The position numbers and the translations under genes are program-made. From the NCBI GenBank assembly GCA_037178625.1, contig CM074133.1, positions 2,728,001-2,792,000 on the forward strand: a stretch of 64,000 nt of DNA. The letters are read 5' to 3'. Each line of letters starts with the position of its first letter. Positions within the stretch are counted from its first letter, which is position 1. Shown here in pieces: positions 30,555 to 41,582 of the stretch. The notes under the pieces were generated by a model. The model was not told the DNA's origin. It saw only the letters and a program-made list of their open reading frames with translations, and did no database searches. The stretch is from Skeletonema tropicum. Taxonomy: Eukaryota; Bacillariophyta; Thalassiosirophyceae; Thalassiosirales; Thalassiosiraceae.

Positions 30555-31200
30555 TATTTCAAATTAGTTCGTTGGTTCGTGCGGGGATGTGCCCATCTCA
30601 TTGTCATAATAACAGGGGCGGGGGAGCATCACTTCCAGCATTGAAGAGATCGAAAAGCATGCGGATCACACAAGCAAGAGAAAGCCAGAGGAATTGGTGT
30701 CGTTCGCAGATTGCCCAGCTTCAAGTTAGGCGCCGGCAGCAGAACGGCACTACGACACTTGCTGCTGACCTTCCTTCCCTTGTGATATACTAATTCCAGG
30801 GTAGAAGAATGTGTCTGCAGTTGTGGAATGTGATGCCTAGGCTTAGGATAGGCTTTTCAATCGAGAATGACCTTTTGGTACCGGGTACTTCCATGGAAAG
30901 CTTGAAAGCAGGTTAACCTTTGAAATCATCATGTGTTGTTCGCCCCCTTTTTTTTGTAATGCCTAAATGAAACATTTTAAATCCAAAACACTTCGCGGGC
31001 GGGCATTCAAGAATCGGTCATCCGCCCCCTCTTTTCCCTTGACCACTTTTCTATTTAACCCTTCTATTCCTTTTTCTCTGCTTCCGTGAAATGCTCGGGT
31101 TTTATGAGTACATAATATGTCTATCTATCTATCTGCCTAGAGGTACTTACGCAATTTCTCTGCTTCTTCAACCTCAATGAAAATTTGAAGCGCGGGTTAC
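30555..31200. other. Intergenic region
   Basis: No supported gene. It holds the promoter side of the 28.1-30.6 kb gene and a short CTAT repeat near 31120-31132. Confidence 0.4.
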
Positions 31201-31201
31201 T

Positions 31202-31509
31202 TTATCCCAGATAAATTTCATACCAGCAGTTTTACTGCTGGTTACCGTAGAAAACATACCAGGCTACGTAGAAATCCCTTACCTGCAGTAAAACTGCTGG
31301 TAAGGTAATATTAATTCCTATGTACCTTTGCCCCCGTTTTACACACTTAGGTAGGTTCGCATCCTCTTTTTTCCCATTTCCCCCTCCGTACGATGTACGT
31401 AGGAACACTATGTTCCTTACCTGCAGTTCAACTGCAGGTAAAGGCCAGACCGCTTTGCCGCCATTTTCTTACCAGCAGTAAAACTGCAGGTTAAATTTAT
31501 CTGGGTTAT
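31202..31509. mobile_element. TIR element built from four hairpins
   Basis: The ends TTATCCCAGATAAATTT and AAATTTATCTGGGTTA are inverted repeats. Inside are four palindromes sharing ACC(A/T)GCAG...CTGC(T/A)GGT stems, at 31221-31243, 31279-31303, 31417-31441 and 31470-31493. It is non-coding. It may be a MITE or a cluster of regulatory hairpins upstream of the lipase gene. Confidence 0.55.
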
Positions 31510-31942
31510 TGTATGCAATTTCAACTGCCCCTCACATTTCTACCACGCACTGTGACTGTGACACCTCCAATCCTCGTGCTTCCAAATACTCTAAACGTTT
31601 TGGGAAGAAGTGTAACAACTCGAGTGTCACATCTTTATGTCCAATGACACAGATGAAGACACTGGAGCGTTGGCGCGGTTTTCTCTCGGCTATTGATCGC
31701 CCACTTCTTGCTTCTCTTCTCGCCGTAATCCCGTGATGATAATGACAATGATGTTGCCGAACCCAACGTATGATGTTATAGTCACGGGAACCAGTAATAA
31801 ATTCATTACAGCCGCAGCTCGTGCTCAGTCTTCATTTGAGCTACCGGCCCTTATAAAGGGTTCATCCTGAAAGAGAAGAAGATAAGTGTACAACTACACA
31901 TTCATTCAACTAATTTTACATTATTTGCGATTCCACCAAATA

Positions 31943-33631
31943 ATGAGAGGTTTTAGTTTGAAAAAGAAGGTCCCATCCTTCAGCACAAAAAGCACAGCCA
32001 AGCCGACGGCTGCACCATCCACAAAACAATTGGAAAACTCCCCAGCCGCGACCGAGGACTCTGATGAATCACGAAGTGAAGTGGACACCTCAGCCTCACC
32101 TCCCAGGTTGCCATCCCTCCGCCCAATCCGACTTGGCTCCTACAATTTCGACACTGCCGATTCAACTCCCTACATCTATCCCTCACTCTACGATGAGGCA
32201 TCCACTATGATCGACCTATCCAATCTCATCTACACCCTTGCGGAATTACGTGAGCTAGCACGCAATGGGGTACTCTCCGACCCAAGCAAATCACTCCGTA
32301 TAATGGATTTACCGCTACCTATGGAAACGGCAATGGCTGTGATCAAGGGTGAAGCGGAATTATTGCAGGAGGTATTGGGTGATGGTGCGCACGGGGCTGC
32401 TTTGAGTGCGTTGGAAAGTTTAATGATGAAGGATCAGCTAGCGAAACAAAAGAGAGAGGCAGCGGGTGGTAACAACAATGGCAGTGACTCAACGAATGGC
32501 GAAGAAAAAAGTGGCCTATCCTCGTGGTTCAATACGTGGGACGGATGTCTTGGTGGCGGCTTCTCCTTTGATGAATTGTGTGGAGATTACTCGAATGTGA
32601 AAAATACCGAAGAGTCTCATAACCAACATCGGGATGTTTCATCATCTACGATCTATCATATTGGGGATTTGAAGCCGAATGATGAGTTGGTATATGCCGT
32701 TGGAGTCAACCCAGCTGAAGAACGAATTACTGTCATCTTCCGTGGTTCGGTAACCAAGACAGATTTCTTGACGGATGCGAATATTAATCTGATGCAGGCT
32801 CCTGATCCATACAGTTTGGCTCAGGATTCGGACAGCGAAGAAGTCTCGACCGTTGGAATTCACAGAGGATTCTATGATTATTTGTTTGCCGAGAAGGACG
32901 GCAAGCCAAGCAAGTATGCCGAGATTATGAAGCACGTTGAAGACTTGGTAATGGATGATGTCAATCGTCGACAGAATTACAAACTTTACGTCACTGGCCA
33001 TTCATTAGGTGGTGCACTCGCAACCCTGTTTGGATTTTATGCCGCCGCAAGGGTTGGGACACTACCACTTCCCGTGACTGTCGTCAGTGTCGCCTCGCCT
33101 AAGGTTGGCAATATTGAATTTGCACAAATGTTTGCCGAGATGGAAAGTCAGGGCAAGATCCGCCACTTGCGCATTGCCAATCACAGGGATCCTGTGACAC
33201 TTGGACCGTCGGTAAGTTCCAAGAAAGTACTTGCCGTGACTGCCATGGCATTTAGTCCATTGGGATATTTGGCATTGAAGGCGTCTGGCAATACAGGCGA
33301 TGCACGTGATGTATTCCACCATACTGGTATCAAGATGAAGTTGCGCAAGGAAGTGCCCGAAGGTGGAAAATTATGTGAATTAAGTTACTCGGGGGCCTCT
33401 TTGATATCGGGATCTGATCCAATTGCTTTGGAGAAGGATGATCAGGATTTGATTAAGGAACACATCGAAAAGATGAAAAAGAAAGTGATGAGTAGTACCA
33501 CCAATGATGTGCCCATGGTTCAATACCACTTTGGATCAGCTTATTCTGAGAGGATTGCGCTTGTCGAGAATGAGCTCAAGGAGCTGAAGTTGAATGATTT
33601 GTACCTGGAAAAGGCTGCAGGGCAAGAGTAA
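31943..33631 (+). CDS. Class 3 lipase (triacylglycerol lipase family)
   Basis: The protein has 562 residues in one exon. The start MRGFSLKKKVPSF at 31943 is the first ATG in frame. The catalytic core has ERITVIFRGSVTKTDFLTD, IHRGFYDYLF and the nucleophile elbow VTGHSLGGALA with Ser about residue 354. Candidate Asp and His residues are in HLRIANHRDPVTLG and in VFHHTGIKMKL. A helical N-terminal region precedes the core, and a charged coiled segment follows it. No signal peptide is obvious, so a cytosolic or lipid-droplet role in acylglycerol breakdown is plausible. The substrate cannot be told from sequence alone. Confidence 0.9.
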   Translation: MRGFSLKKKVPSFSTKSTAKPTAAPSTKQLENSPAATEDSDESRSEVDTSASPPRLPSLRPIRLGSYNFDTADSTPYIYPSLYDEASTMIDLSNLIYTLAELRELARNGVLSDPSKSLRIMDLPLPMETAMAVIKGEAELLQEVLGDGAHGAALSALESLMMKDQLAKQKREAAGGNNNGSDSTNGEEKSGLSSWFNTWDGCLGGGFSFDELCGDYSNVKNTEESHNQHRDVSSSTIYHIGDLKPNDELVYAVGVNPAEERITVIFRGSVTKTDFLTDANINLMQAPDPYSLAQDSDSEEVSTVGIHRGFYDYLFAEKDGKPSKYAEIMKHVEDLVMDDVNRRQNYKLYVTGHSLGGALATLFGFYAAARVGTLPLPVTVVSVASPKVGNIEFAQMFAEMESQGKIRHLRIANHRDPVTLGPSVSSKKVLAVTAMAFSPLGYLALKASGNTGDARDVFHHTGIKMKLRKEVPEGGKLCELSYSGASLISGSDPIALEKDDQDLIKEHIEKMKKKVMSSTTNDVPMVQYHFGSAYSERIALVENELKELKLNDLYLEKAAGQE

Positions 33632-34047
33632 GAGAACGATGAGTACTGATGAGTCCGTAGTGATTGATGTTGGGATTTTGGTGTTGTGTTTGTGAAGAGA
33701 ATTGAATGATTTAGGTTTTATGTTGTAAACTACAAAAGATGAGTTTCTAGCTGGCTTTTTATTATTCTTACACTGGAGTTCACAGCATGACATGGCAGAA
33801 AGATTTTCACCAGATATTGCAGAATGAGCTGCGATGATTATCCGGATCAAACTATAAGCATCTTTCACAAATAATACACCCCATTATCACAAGTATGTGA
33901 TCGGCATCGTTCAAGATCGATCGATTGTGTACAGGTTGTGATAAAACTGACTATATGTCTCAGTGGTTAGAGCGTTTTATCACGTAGACTTCTGCTTCTT
34001 GTTGCAAAAAGATGACGGTGCTCCTAATAGAGGCATCTTTCTAATGC

Positions 34048-34405
34048 TCAAGCGAATAAAGTCATGTGTAGGTCGCTCTCCGGGGTATCCTCCAATCTGA
34101 ATAAGAACGCCATCATCCGGAGGATCGTCACGATGTCTTCAAGTTCTTCACAGACTAACCAGCATTTTTCGGGATTTAACGCTTCGTCAAAGGTACCATA
34201 TTTCTCTGTGTCAATATCGCCAGATGCTGCCGCAGCGGCTTCCTTCGTGACGTATACACCAGCCAATATTGCATCATCTTCTATGACGTAATCAAATCGT
34301 GAATTAGGATTCCGCCGTTCAATCCACAATCCACAACACATAAACATGTTGATGTGAGCAGCTTGGTACTTCATCATCAGTTTTTGCTCGCTTCTTTGTA
34401 GCCAT
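34048..34405 (-). CDS. Small protein sharing a domain with the 8.05-8.6 kb gene (one frame change)
   Basis: Reading from MATKKRAKTDDEVPSCSHQH at 34405, the frame stops after VYVLWIVD. Skipping one base in the GG at 34324-34325 continues it as IERRNPNSRFDYVIEDDAIL and GVYVTKEAAAAASGDIDTEK to the stop at 34048. The joined product of about 118 residues has the same strand-then-helix layout (VYVLWIV... then AGVYVTKEAAAA) as the C-terminal domain of the gene at 8051-8596 (TVWVIV... then LGTYSSEEKAEAA). A shorter version starting at an internal ATG (34377) avoids the frame change but loses the first strand. No function is recognised. Confidence 0.5.
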
Positions 34406-34723
34406 GATGCAAGATGCAAGTGAAGTGAGTGAATTAGAAAGATAGATGATAATATGTATGGCTATGCTGGTTAATGGTCCGGCCATGCCATAGTACAATG
34501 ATCAATGCAATTGTCAATAGCACAAAAACCAAACCATTTTGGAGACAGTGATAGATTTCAAAATTCAAAAACGGTATTAATATCTACTAATTCCTACGTA
34601 TGATGTACCTTTTGAGAAAGAAAGACGACCCCTCTACGAGAGGTTGGGAGAGATGAGTAATTTTGATATTTTGTGGCAAAATGCAACTAAATAAGAGTTA
34701 TCTTAATCCGTGTACTCGTAGCT

Positions 34724-35959
34724 TCACACTGGAACAAGTCTAGATCGATCTGTCAAAGACAAGCAACCACCAGGCAACTGAGAATAATACTCCCAAAGAG
34801 CATCCTCCTCCAGAAATCTTGCAGTAGAAACACTGTGCTTATGTTGGACAACACCTAAATGGCTCAAGCTTAGTGGACCACACGACGTTACCGGTATCCG
34901 AATCGATGACATGGTCGACAATACATCCGTTTCATACGTCATCTCAAACGGACAAGCTATATGAATGGACAAGACTACCGTCTCAAATGGGCGGAGGACA
35001 ATTGCATCCTTCACGTCCAACACACGTTCAATATCACAGCTGCGTTCACTGTCGACACATTGATGCAAGAGGAGCTTGGGAGACCATGGACCATGCTTCA
35101 CCATGTTGAAAGTGAGAGGATAATCATAGTCACATTTGTCCCATCCCCAGGCAGAGAAGTAGTCATCTTCGTCTAACGTGGCAATTCGAATCGTGTCGAT
35201 ACTGGGTATACAGATTGTTCCAAAGCCTGATTTGGTATTTTGCAGACACAACTTTAGCTCGACGTAGCGCATATCTTGCCTGTAAGGGAGAGATACCTTT
35301 GGTCGTCTACCTCGACTGTTGGATGAGGAGCTGGAAGTACAAAGTTTGGTTTGACAATTCTCTGCATGGTTCAACATGCACCATATCCCAAGGTAGTTAC
35401 AAGCGTGAAATTGTTGGGAAGGTTGTTGTTGTTCATTCTTCAGCACCACAGTACTAGGAGTACTACCACGTTTCTTATTCCCCCATCGATTCGACGGAGA
35501 TGCAAACACAGCTCCACCACTCTTCGCAGCACTACCACTCGTCAAACTAGTCTCCGGGATGCGCATCGCCAGGCTCAAAGATCGGAAGGCATCCTTCCAC
35601 GTTGCACCACCATAGGTCTGTGGACGACGTCGTCTACTTCGACTGTCACCGACACCACCAGTTCCAGTGGAATACGCCTCCGAAGTAATGGACGAAGATG
35701 AACCACGCTTCACCAACACAACATTATTCTTCTTCTTCCTTCTCCACATACGTCGTTTGTGATTGCACCCAATACCAAATCGACGTTGTGCCAACATGTA
35801 CCACGTATCCTCATCGGAGGCTAGAGCTGCGATGTTTTTATGGTGTGGTTTGTGAGATACGATGAGGGCACCGATGGAGGGTACATCTGTGTAGGAGAGG
35901 ATGGACCGTAGGACTTCCTCTGGTAGGATGTCAAAGCAGCTGCTACTACCGCTACGCAT
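34724..35959 (-). CDS. F-box protein
   Basis: The protein has 411 residues in one exon. The N-terminal F-box reads FDILPEEVLRSILSYTDVPS, SIGALIVSHKPHH and DTWYMLAQRRFG. F-box proteins dock to SKP1 in SCF ubiquitin ligases. The rest has a basic Arg-rich linker, a short conserved-looking stretch (ATWKDAFRSLSLAMRIPE) and a C-terminal half with strand-like sequence and several Cys (for example CMLNHAENCQTKLC), probably the substrate-binding part. The substrate is unknown. Confidence 0.8.
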   Translation of the reverse strand: MRSGSSSCFDILPEEVLRSILSYTDVPSIGALIVSHKPHHKNIAALASDEDTWYMLAQRRFGIGCNHKRRMWRRKKKNNVVLVKRGSSSSITSEAYSTGTGGVGDSRSRRRRPQTYGGATWKDAFRSLSLAMRIPETSLTSGSAAKSGGAVFASPSNRWGNKKRGSTPSTVVLKNEQQQPSQQFHACNYLGIWCMLNHAENCQTKLCTSSSSSNSRGRRPKVSLPYRQDMRYVELKLCLQNTKSGFGTICIPSIDTIRIATLDEDDYFSAWGWDKCDYDYPLTFNMVKHGPWSPKLLLHQCVDSERSCDIERVLDVKDAIVLRPFETVVLSIHIACPFEMTYETDVLSTMSSIRIPVTSCGPLSLSHLGVVQHKHSVSTARFLEEDALWEYYSQLPGGCLSLTDRSRLVPV

Positions 35960-36442
35960 GGTTGGGCTCTAGAGAGTAGTCTACCGTGGATAATATTATA
36001 CTTTTATCATTTAATTGTTGAGGTGTTGAGTCATTCTTCCTCAACATCGGCAGTTGTTTTGAAAGCGCAGCTTCAAAAATTCTCATTTTTGAAGCATGTG
36101 CTTCATCACTCGTGATTCAACCTCCTGCATCCGTGGCTCAACTAACGTTAGACGTGATAAATCTTGGATACCAAGATGGCCATCTCTTTTGTATCACTTA
36201 TGCCCCATGGTTGCGCAAAAATTTGGCACCTTTCTCGCGTGATGAATGCTCATTCACAAGACCAAAAGCCAATGCCAAAAAGTCCCGACTACGATGATGA
36301 ACGGATAGATTGGAAGCGGCTTCTTTCCACAAGAATGTTGCAGGCATTCTCTTGAGGCATGTACAGTAACCAAGTCAGCTAGCTAAAGCAGCGTAGTGTC
36401 AACATTATACAACGTCACTGTAATAATATATATAATTACAAT
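35960..36442. other. Intergenic region between divergent genes
   Basis: It holds the promoters of the F-box gene and the coiled-coil gene. Two overlapping short plus-strand frames near 36112-36355 lack any motif. Confidence 0.4.
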
Positions 36443-39400
36443 ATGGGTCGGTTGGATGCCCATCCCTCCATGGAGGATGGCGTACTCAAATACGATAGCC
36501 GTCAGAGTGAGAGTGATACAGAACAAAAATATAATATCAGTGGTAACGTAGAAGAGTTGCGAGCACAATTGCGTGAACGAGATGAGCAATTGGTGACTTT
36601 AAAAGATGATAAGGCTGATTGTATGAGGCAGATTTTAGATTTGAAGGATCAATTGTATCAATTGGTGAGTATTTTGTTGTATGCTGTGGAGCACGTTGAT
36701 ATATATGTAGTACCATGACTATGCTGATATAGTATGACGTATTCATTTATTGGATATATTAAAATGTATACACAATCATCAACTCAATCAATCTCTCCTA
36801 TCTATCTCTCTCTCTCGCCCATCTGCACTGTACTGCAGCAATTCGACGTAGAAGACTCCACCTCCGCCAAAGCAAACGATGCAAATCAATGGCAAACAAA
36901 ACTACAACAATCCAAACTTGAACTCGACAGTGTCAAACTCGCATTAGCCGAAGCCACGAAACAGGGAGAACAGTCCGCCGCTCTCAAGGAACTCATTCAA
37001 ACTCTTGAAAAGGAAAAACATATCGTAACTCTTCAAAAGGAAAGCTTGGAACAGGAGTTGGAAAAGTACAATGATGATAGTGCCACTACCAAGAATGAAG
37101 AGATTGCGTCGCTACAAGAAGAAATTACGATGTTGAAACAGAGGGAGGTGGAGCTGCAAGATGCCAATACACAGTTGGCATCTACCTTGGACGAAATGAA
37201 GAACATCACCGCCGAGGGGAAACAATCTTTCGAACAAGAACTTGTCACATTACGCAATACAATACGCTCCAAAGAGGATGTCATTCAAAGTTTACAATCA
37301 CGTGTGGAAAAGGGACAGGCAGACATGACTTCTTTGGAGGTAGAATTGGATGAATTACGTGCCAAGTCAACCATGCGGGATGAGGAAGAATTGAAACACA
37401 AGAAGGAACAAACTGATGAGATTGGTAAATTATGGAAATTGAATGATGAAATGTCCAAGATTATTGAGGGGCAGAGTCAAAAGATGGAGGAGTTAACTTC
37501 CAAGTTGGACGAGAAGAAGATGGAGTACAGCGAGCAACGAGTATTGTTGAAAAAGAGGGAAGGGGAGGTGTTGGAGTTAACTTCCCAGTTGGACGAGAAG
37601 AAGATGGAGTACAACGAGCAACGAGTATTATTGAAGAAGAGGGAAGGGGAGGTGTTAGAATTGAAGGAACAGTTGGAAAGTAAGGCCGATGCATTGGAAC
37701 GCAGTGGAAGTGAAAGCCATTCGAGAGTAGCCGCATTGGAAGTGGAGCTTCAATCTGTAAATGAGAAGGTGGATGAGTTGACAGCGTCGTTACATGAAGC
37801 AATGGAAGAAGTTGACGATTTACAAGCCGATGTTGTGTTCAAGGATGGCAAGATTGCCAATTTGGAACGACAGATTGAGGAAGCGTCCAGCTTGCTAAGT
37901 GAGGCTTCGCCACGTCCTTCTTCCCCCGTGAGGGAATCGGGTAATAAGTTTGCTCGTCTCCGAAAAGAGATTGAGAATATCTCCAAAGAGCGTATCCAAT
38001 TGGAGAGTGAGCACTCGAAAGAGATTGCCAAACTCACGTCATCTCATAATGCGGAAGTTGCCGCGTTGGAGAAGAAACTTCAAGATGCCAATAATCAGGT
38101 GGAGTGTCTATCGAAACAATTGAAGGAGGAGACAGAACGTACTCTATATTTGAGCACATCTGTCGAGGAGCTGGAGAAGACCAAAGATGATCTTTCTAAC
38201 GAAGTGGATCAAATACGTGCCGTAATGAATGAACTCGATGATCAGGAGGATGCCGAGTTGGAAGAATTGAGAAGGAAAGTAAAGGAATTGGAAGATGCAA
38301 AGAGAAAGCTTGTGGATGAATTGAAAGAGGCGCAAAGTGCTCTTGTTGCACTGGAGGAAAGCAGGCCAGCCGATTTGAACGAATTGGTTGTGTCTATAAG
38401 CCAAGAGTTGGCAACTTGTAAAGAGCAACTTGCCTCGAGCGATTCTACACTGAACCTTGCTATGCAGAAGAAGGACATGGAAATCTCTGATTTGAAGAGC
38501 GAACTTTCTTCCAGATCATTCTACGCAAACGAACTAAAAAATGAAGTGGAGTCGTTACAGCGACACGTAGAGCATGGTCCTGCAAAACGAAATTATGGCA
38601 TGGCTATTGACCCAGAATGGTATGAGCCGGATACGATTTCCCAATTGAAAACCCAGGTATCATCACTAACGAAGGAGAAGAACATGATGGAAAAAGAATT
38701 GAGAGCGAAACTTGAGGCTAGAGATACTACTATAGGATCTTTGGTCTTATCGGCTACCAAGCAGGAGGCGAATGTTGCAGCTATGACAGCTGAGATTGGT
38801 CATCTTAAGACATTGGGCGAGACAAGGTCAATTGAATTGAATGGTATGGAATCTCCCATCAATAATAATGAGGAAGCTCAATTACTGAAGAAGAGGAATA
38901 ACGATATGACAATGGAACTAAAACAGGCGAAGAGGAATCTGGCGTCTGTTTCACAGGAACTCGAGTGTGCGAAAGCACAGTTGGAGACGATGAAAGAAAT
39001 GCCAGATGTGCAGGATCTTGCTGGAAGGCTTGCTGTCTCTGAGCAAGCTTTGAAAGTCGGCACAAACGTCCAGGTGAAAGAGAGGGATGCCGCCATTGGC
39101 AATTTATTACAATCTCTTCAAGCCAATGAAGCAGTAATTTCAAACCTTCGCATGGACATTGATAGCTTTAAGGAGAAGCTGCGCGATTCTAAGGAGGAAA
39201 ACAAGAGATTGCAGCATGAGAGTGAAATTTTTGCTGAACAGATCATTGAGCAAGACGTTGAATTCGAAGCTCTCGTTGCAGCAGTAGCTGATAAGGACTC
39301 CCAAATTGAGAAGCTGCAAAGGGAAGCCTCATCCTCGTCTTCCTCTGCAGAGAATATTCAAACTATCAGAAGCCTTCAAATGACGATAAGGCAGCTGGAA

Positions 39401-41014
39401 TCAGAGAAGAAGCGCAACCTGGAACGCATTGATGAAGTTGAGTTCCAGTTAGAAGAGACGGAGTCAAAGCTGAAGGATGTAGAAGCGAAAAATGCCAAGA
39501 GTGACGTGTTTGAGTTGGAGAAGCTACAGCTCGAGTTGAAGAACGCGCTCACCGAGAAGGATTTGGTGGAAACAAAGCTTCACAAACAGATTGATTCTAT
39601 TCGCAAGCTTCGTAACCATGCAGTTGAAGAGTTTGAAGTGAAGCTGAAGGAAAGGGATGACCAAATTTCGGCACTAGAGAAGGAGCTTCTCGACTTAAAA
39701 GAGAAAATTGACACCGATGACATATTTGATGAAGTTGGACTTGACGGTAATGAAGTCATCAACACTACCAAAGATGAACTCGAATACAAGATCCAAGCAC
39801 TTGAAGCCGAACTAACGTCATTGAGGGCTACTACTGAGTCCGCTCAAGTAGAAGAATTGCAGAAGCAGCTTGCCGAATCTGAGAGAATGAGAGGAGTGCT
39901 TGAAATGAATCGTACAATCTTCAACTCTGGCAAGGATGAGGAAATTGATCGTCTTCGTCAGGAACTGTCCAATGCAAAGGAAGATCGCTCAAAGAGGGAA
40001 TTGGACCAAATGACTTTGCTGAAGAAGCTCGATGCCGAAAACGAAGAGATCCGAGAAGAGTTCTCTACCAGGATGAGAGAAAAGAATGCCAAGATTACTG
40101 CACTTGAACAAACTCTTGCTGCACAAGAGCAAGTGGTTGGTACAATGTCTAATGAGATGGATCAGCTGCAAAATGGCATGGAGAAGGTGTCTGTTCAACG
40201 ACGTGCTGAGATCGAGGAAATGCAGCAAGAGCTGATGGATTACACTTCGAAGTCGACGAAGCTCGAGCGTGAAGTCGTGACTCTTTCTATGAAATTAGAT
40301 GAGTCGAAATTGAAGTACAAGGCTAAGGTGGAAAAGCTCAAGGAGAGGATTAGTGAACTTGAATCCGAATCACCCTTGGAGAGAATCACTCGCCCCGATA
40401 GGGATGTTTCTAATCAACAAGAAAACAGTAAACTGAAAGAAAAGGCTGAACATCTCAAGTGGCTAAACACGTCGCTGAAAGAAGAGAATGAAAAATTGAA
40501 GGGAAAACTTGAGGCGGCAAAGGTCGCTATGGCGAGGGCTGAAGAAGAAATGCAATCGAAGACTTCGAAAAATAATGATAAGTGGAGAACTGTGGCCTTG
40601 CAAGACCAAGTTGCAATGCTAAGTAAGCGAGTTGTTGAGTTGGAAGAGGAAGCTGAAGCGAAGAGTCTCATAGCTCCGATCAAGTCACAAACACAAGCTG
40701 GATCTCCTGTATTGAGGTCATCGCTGCGGAATGGAACAGCTAGTAGATATTCAACACCATCCTATATATCGAGAAACTCACCACCGAGGGTCAACCTAGA
40801 CAAGCAGAATATGTACCCTGATAATCATGAGTTGCTATCTAAGTCGCAAGATGATGATGACGATGATGCGAATATCGTCACCCCCACACCCCCTAGGCCG
40901 TCAGTGACAAACGAGAAGGAGAAGCCCAAGAGTAAATCAAGATTTAGCTTTGGTAAAAAGAGTAGCAAGGGGAGAGATGATGGATCACAATCGACTGCAA
41001 ATTATGATTTCTAA
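36443..41014 (+). CDS. Giant coiled-coil protein (1,465 residues)
   Basis: Exon 1 (36443-36664) and exon 2 (36839-41014) are split by a 174-base intron (GTGAGT...CTGCAG) with pyrimidine-rich CT repeats before the acceptor. Nearly the whole protein is heptad-patterned E/K/L/Q sequence like golgins, myosin tails or centrosomal proteins. About residues 300-360 contain two copies of a 28-residue unit (SKLDEKKMEYSEQRVLLKKR and SQLDEKKMEYNEQRVLLKKR). One short non-coil interruption is NYGMAIDPEWYEPDTISQLK. The C-terminus is basic, Ser- and Pro-rich (RYSTPSYISRNSPPRVNL, then SKSRFSFGKKSSKG) and could bind microtubules or membrane. The specific role is unknown. Confidence 0.85.
36665..36838 (+). other. 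Intron of the coiled-coil gene
   Basis: GTGAGT donor and CTGCAG acceptor, 174 bases, phase 0, with a CT-rich tract near 36795-36816. Confidence 0.85.
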
Positions 41015-41582
41015 TTAATTTGTATAGGTGTTTGACAGATGACTATAGGTTAATAATTTATGTTGCATCTGTGTATTTATTATGCTTGAACAATGCTCTG
41101 CAACCACGCTGTTCTGCTAAAAATAAATTTTCTGTTATATTATTTATCTTATTGAATTGCAGCCACTTTTGCATTCTATCTACACACCATTGACGAGGTA
41201 TGAGGAATCAATCGCGGACAGGAAATCAATCGTTAGCTGATGGAAAACGCAACATTATTGCAGAAGCGCATGAGAACAGAGATATCCAACAAATGAAAGA
41301 TCGTCGCAGATGCGTACATACTTTCTCGTTTTTAGATGATGTGTACCGCCAAGGCTTCTTTCCTCTTTCCCTTCAAAATTTTTGATCGTGAACAGAATGA
41401 TGGGACTGAAAAAATGGTATAAGATGTAGCTGCATTCTACACGCTGTTGCTGTTGTTGTTACTTCTACCAAACGCTGATAGTTGAGCCATATCGACAGGG
41501 CACGAGCTCCGAGTGCAAAGAGCTCTGCTATCGCTTGCGGCAGACATACTATAACATTCGACATATTGACATCAACATAATC
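41015..41582. other. Intergenic region
   Basis: A 61-codon frame at 41200-41385 starts with ATG but has no recognisable motif. Otherwise nothing is seen. Confidence 0.35.

Noticed and set aside
33945..34000. tRNA-like stretch (TCTCAGTGGTTAGAGCG resembles a D-arm/A box)
   Set aside because: No B box or acceptor stem pairs with it within the next 80 bases; at most a tRNA-derived relic.
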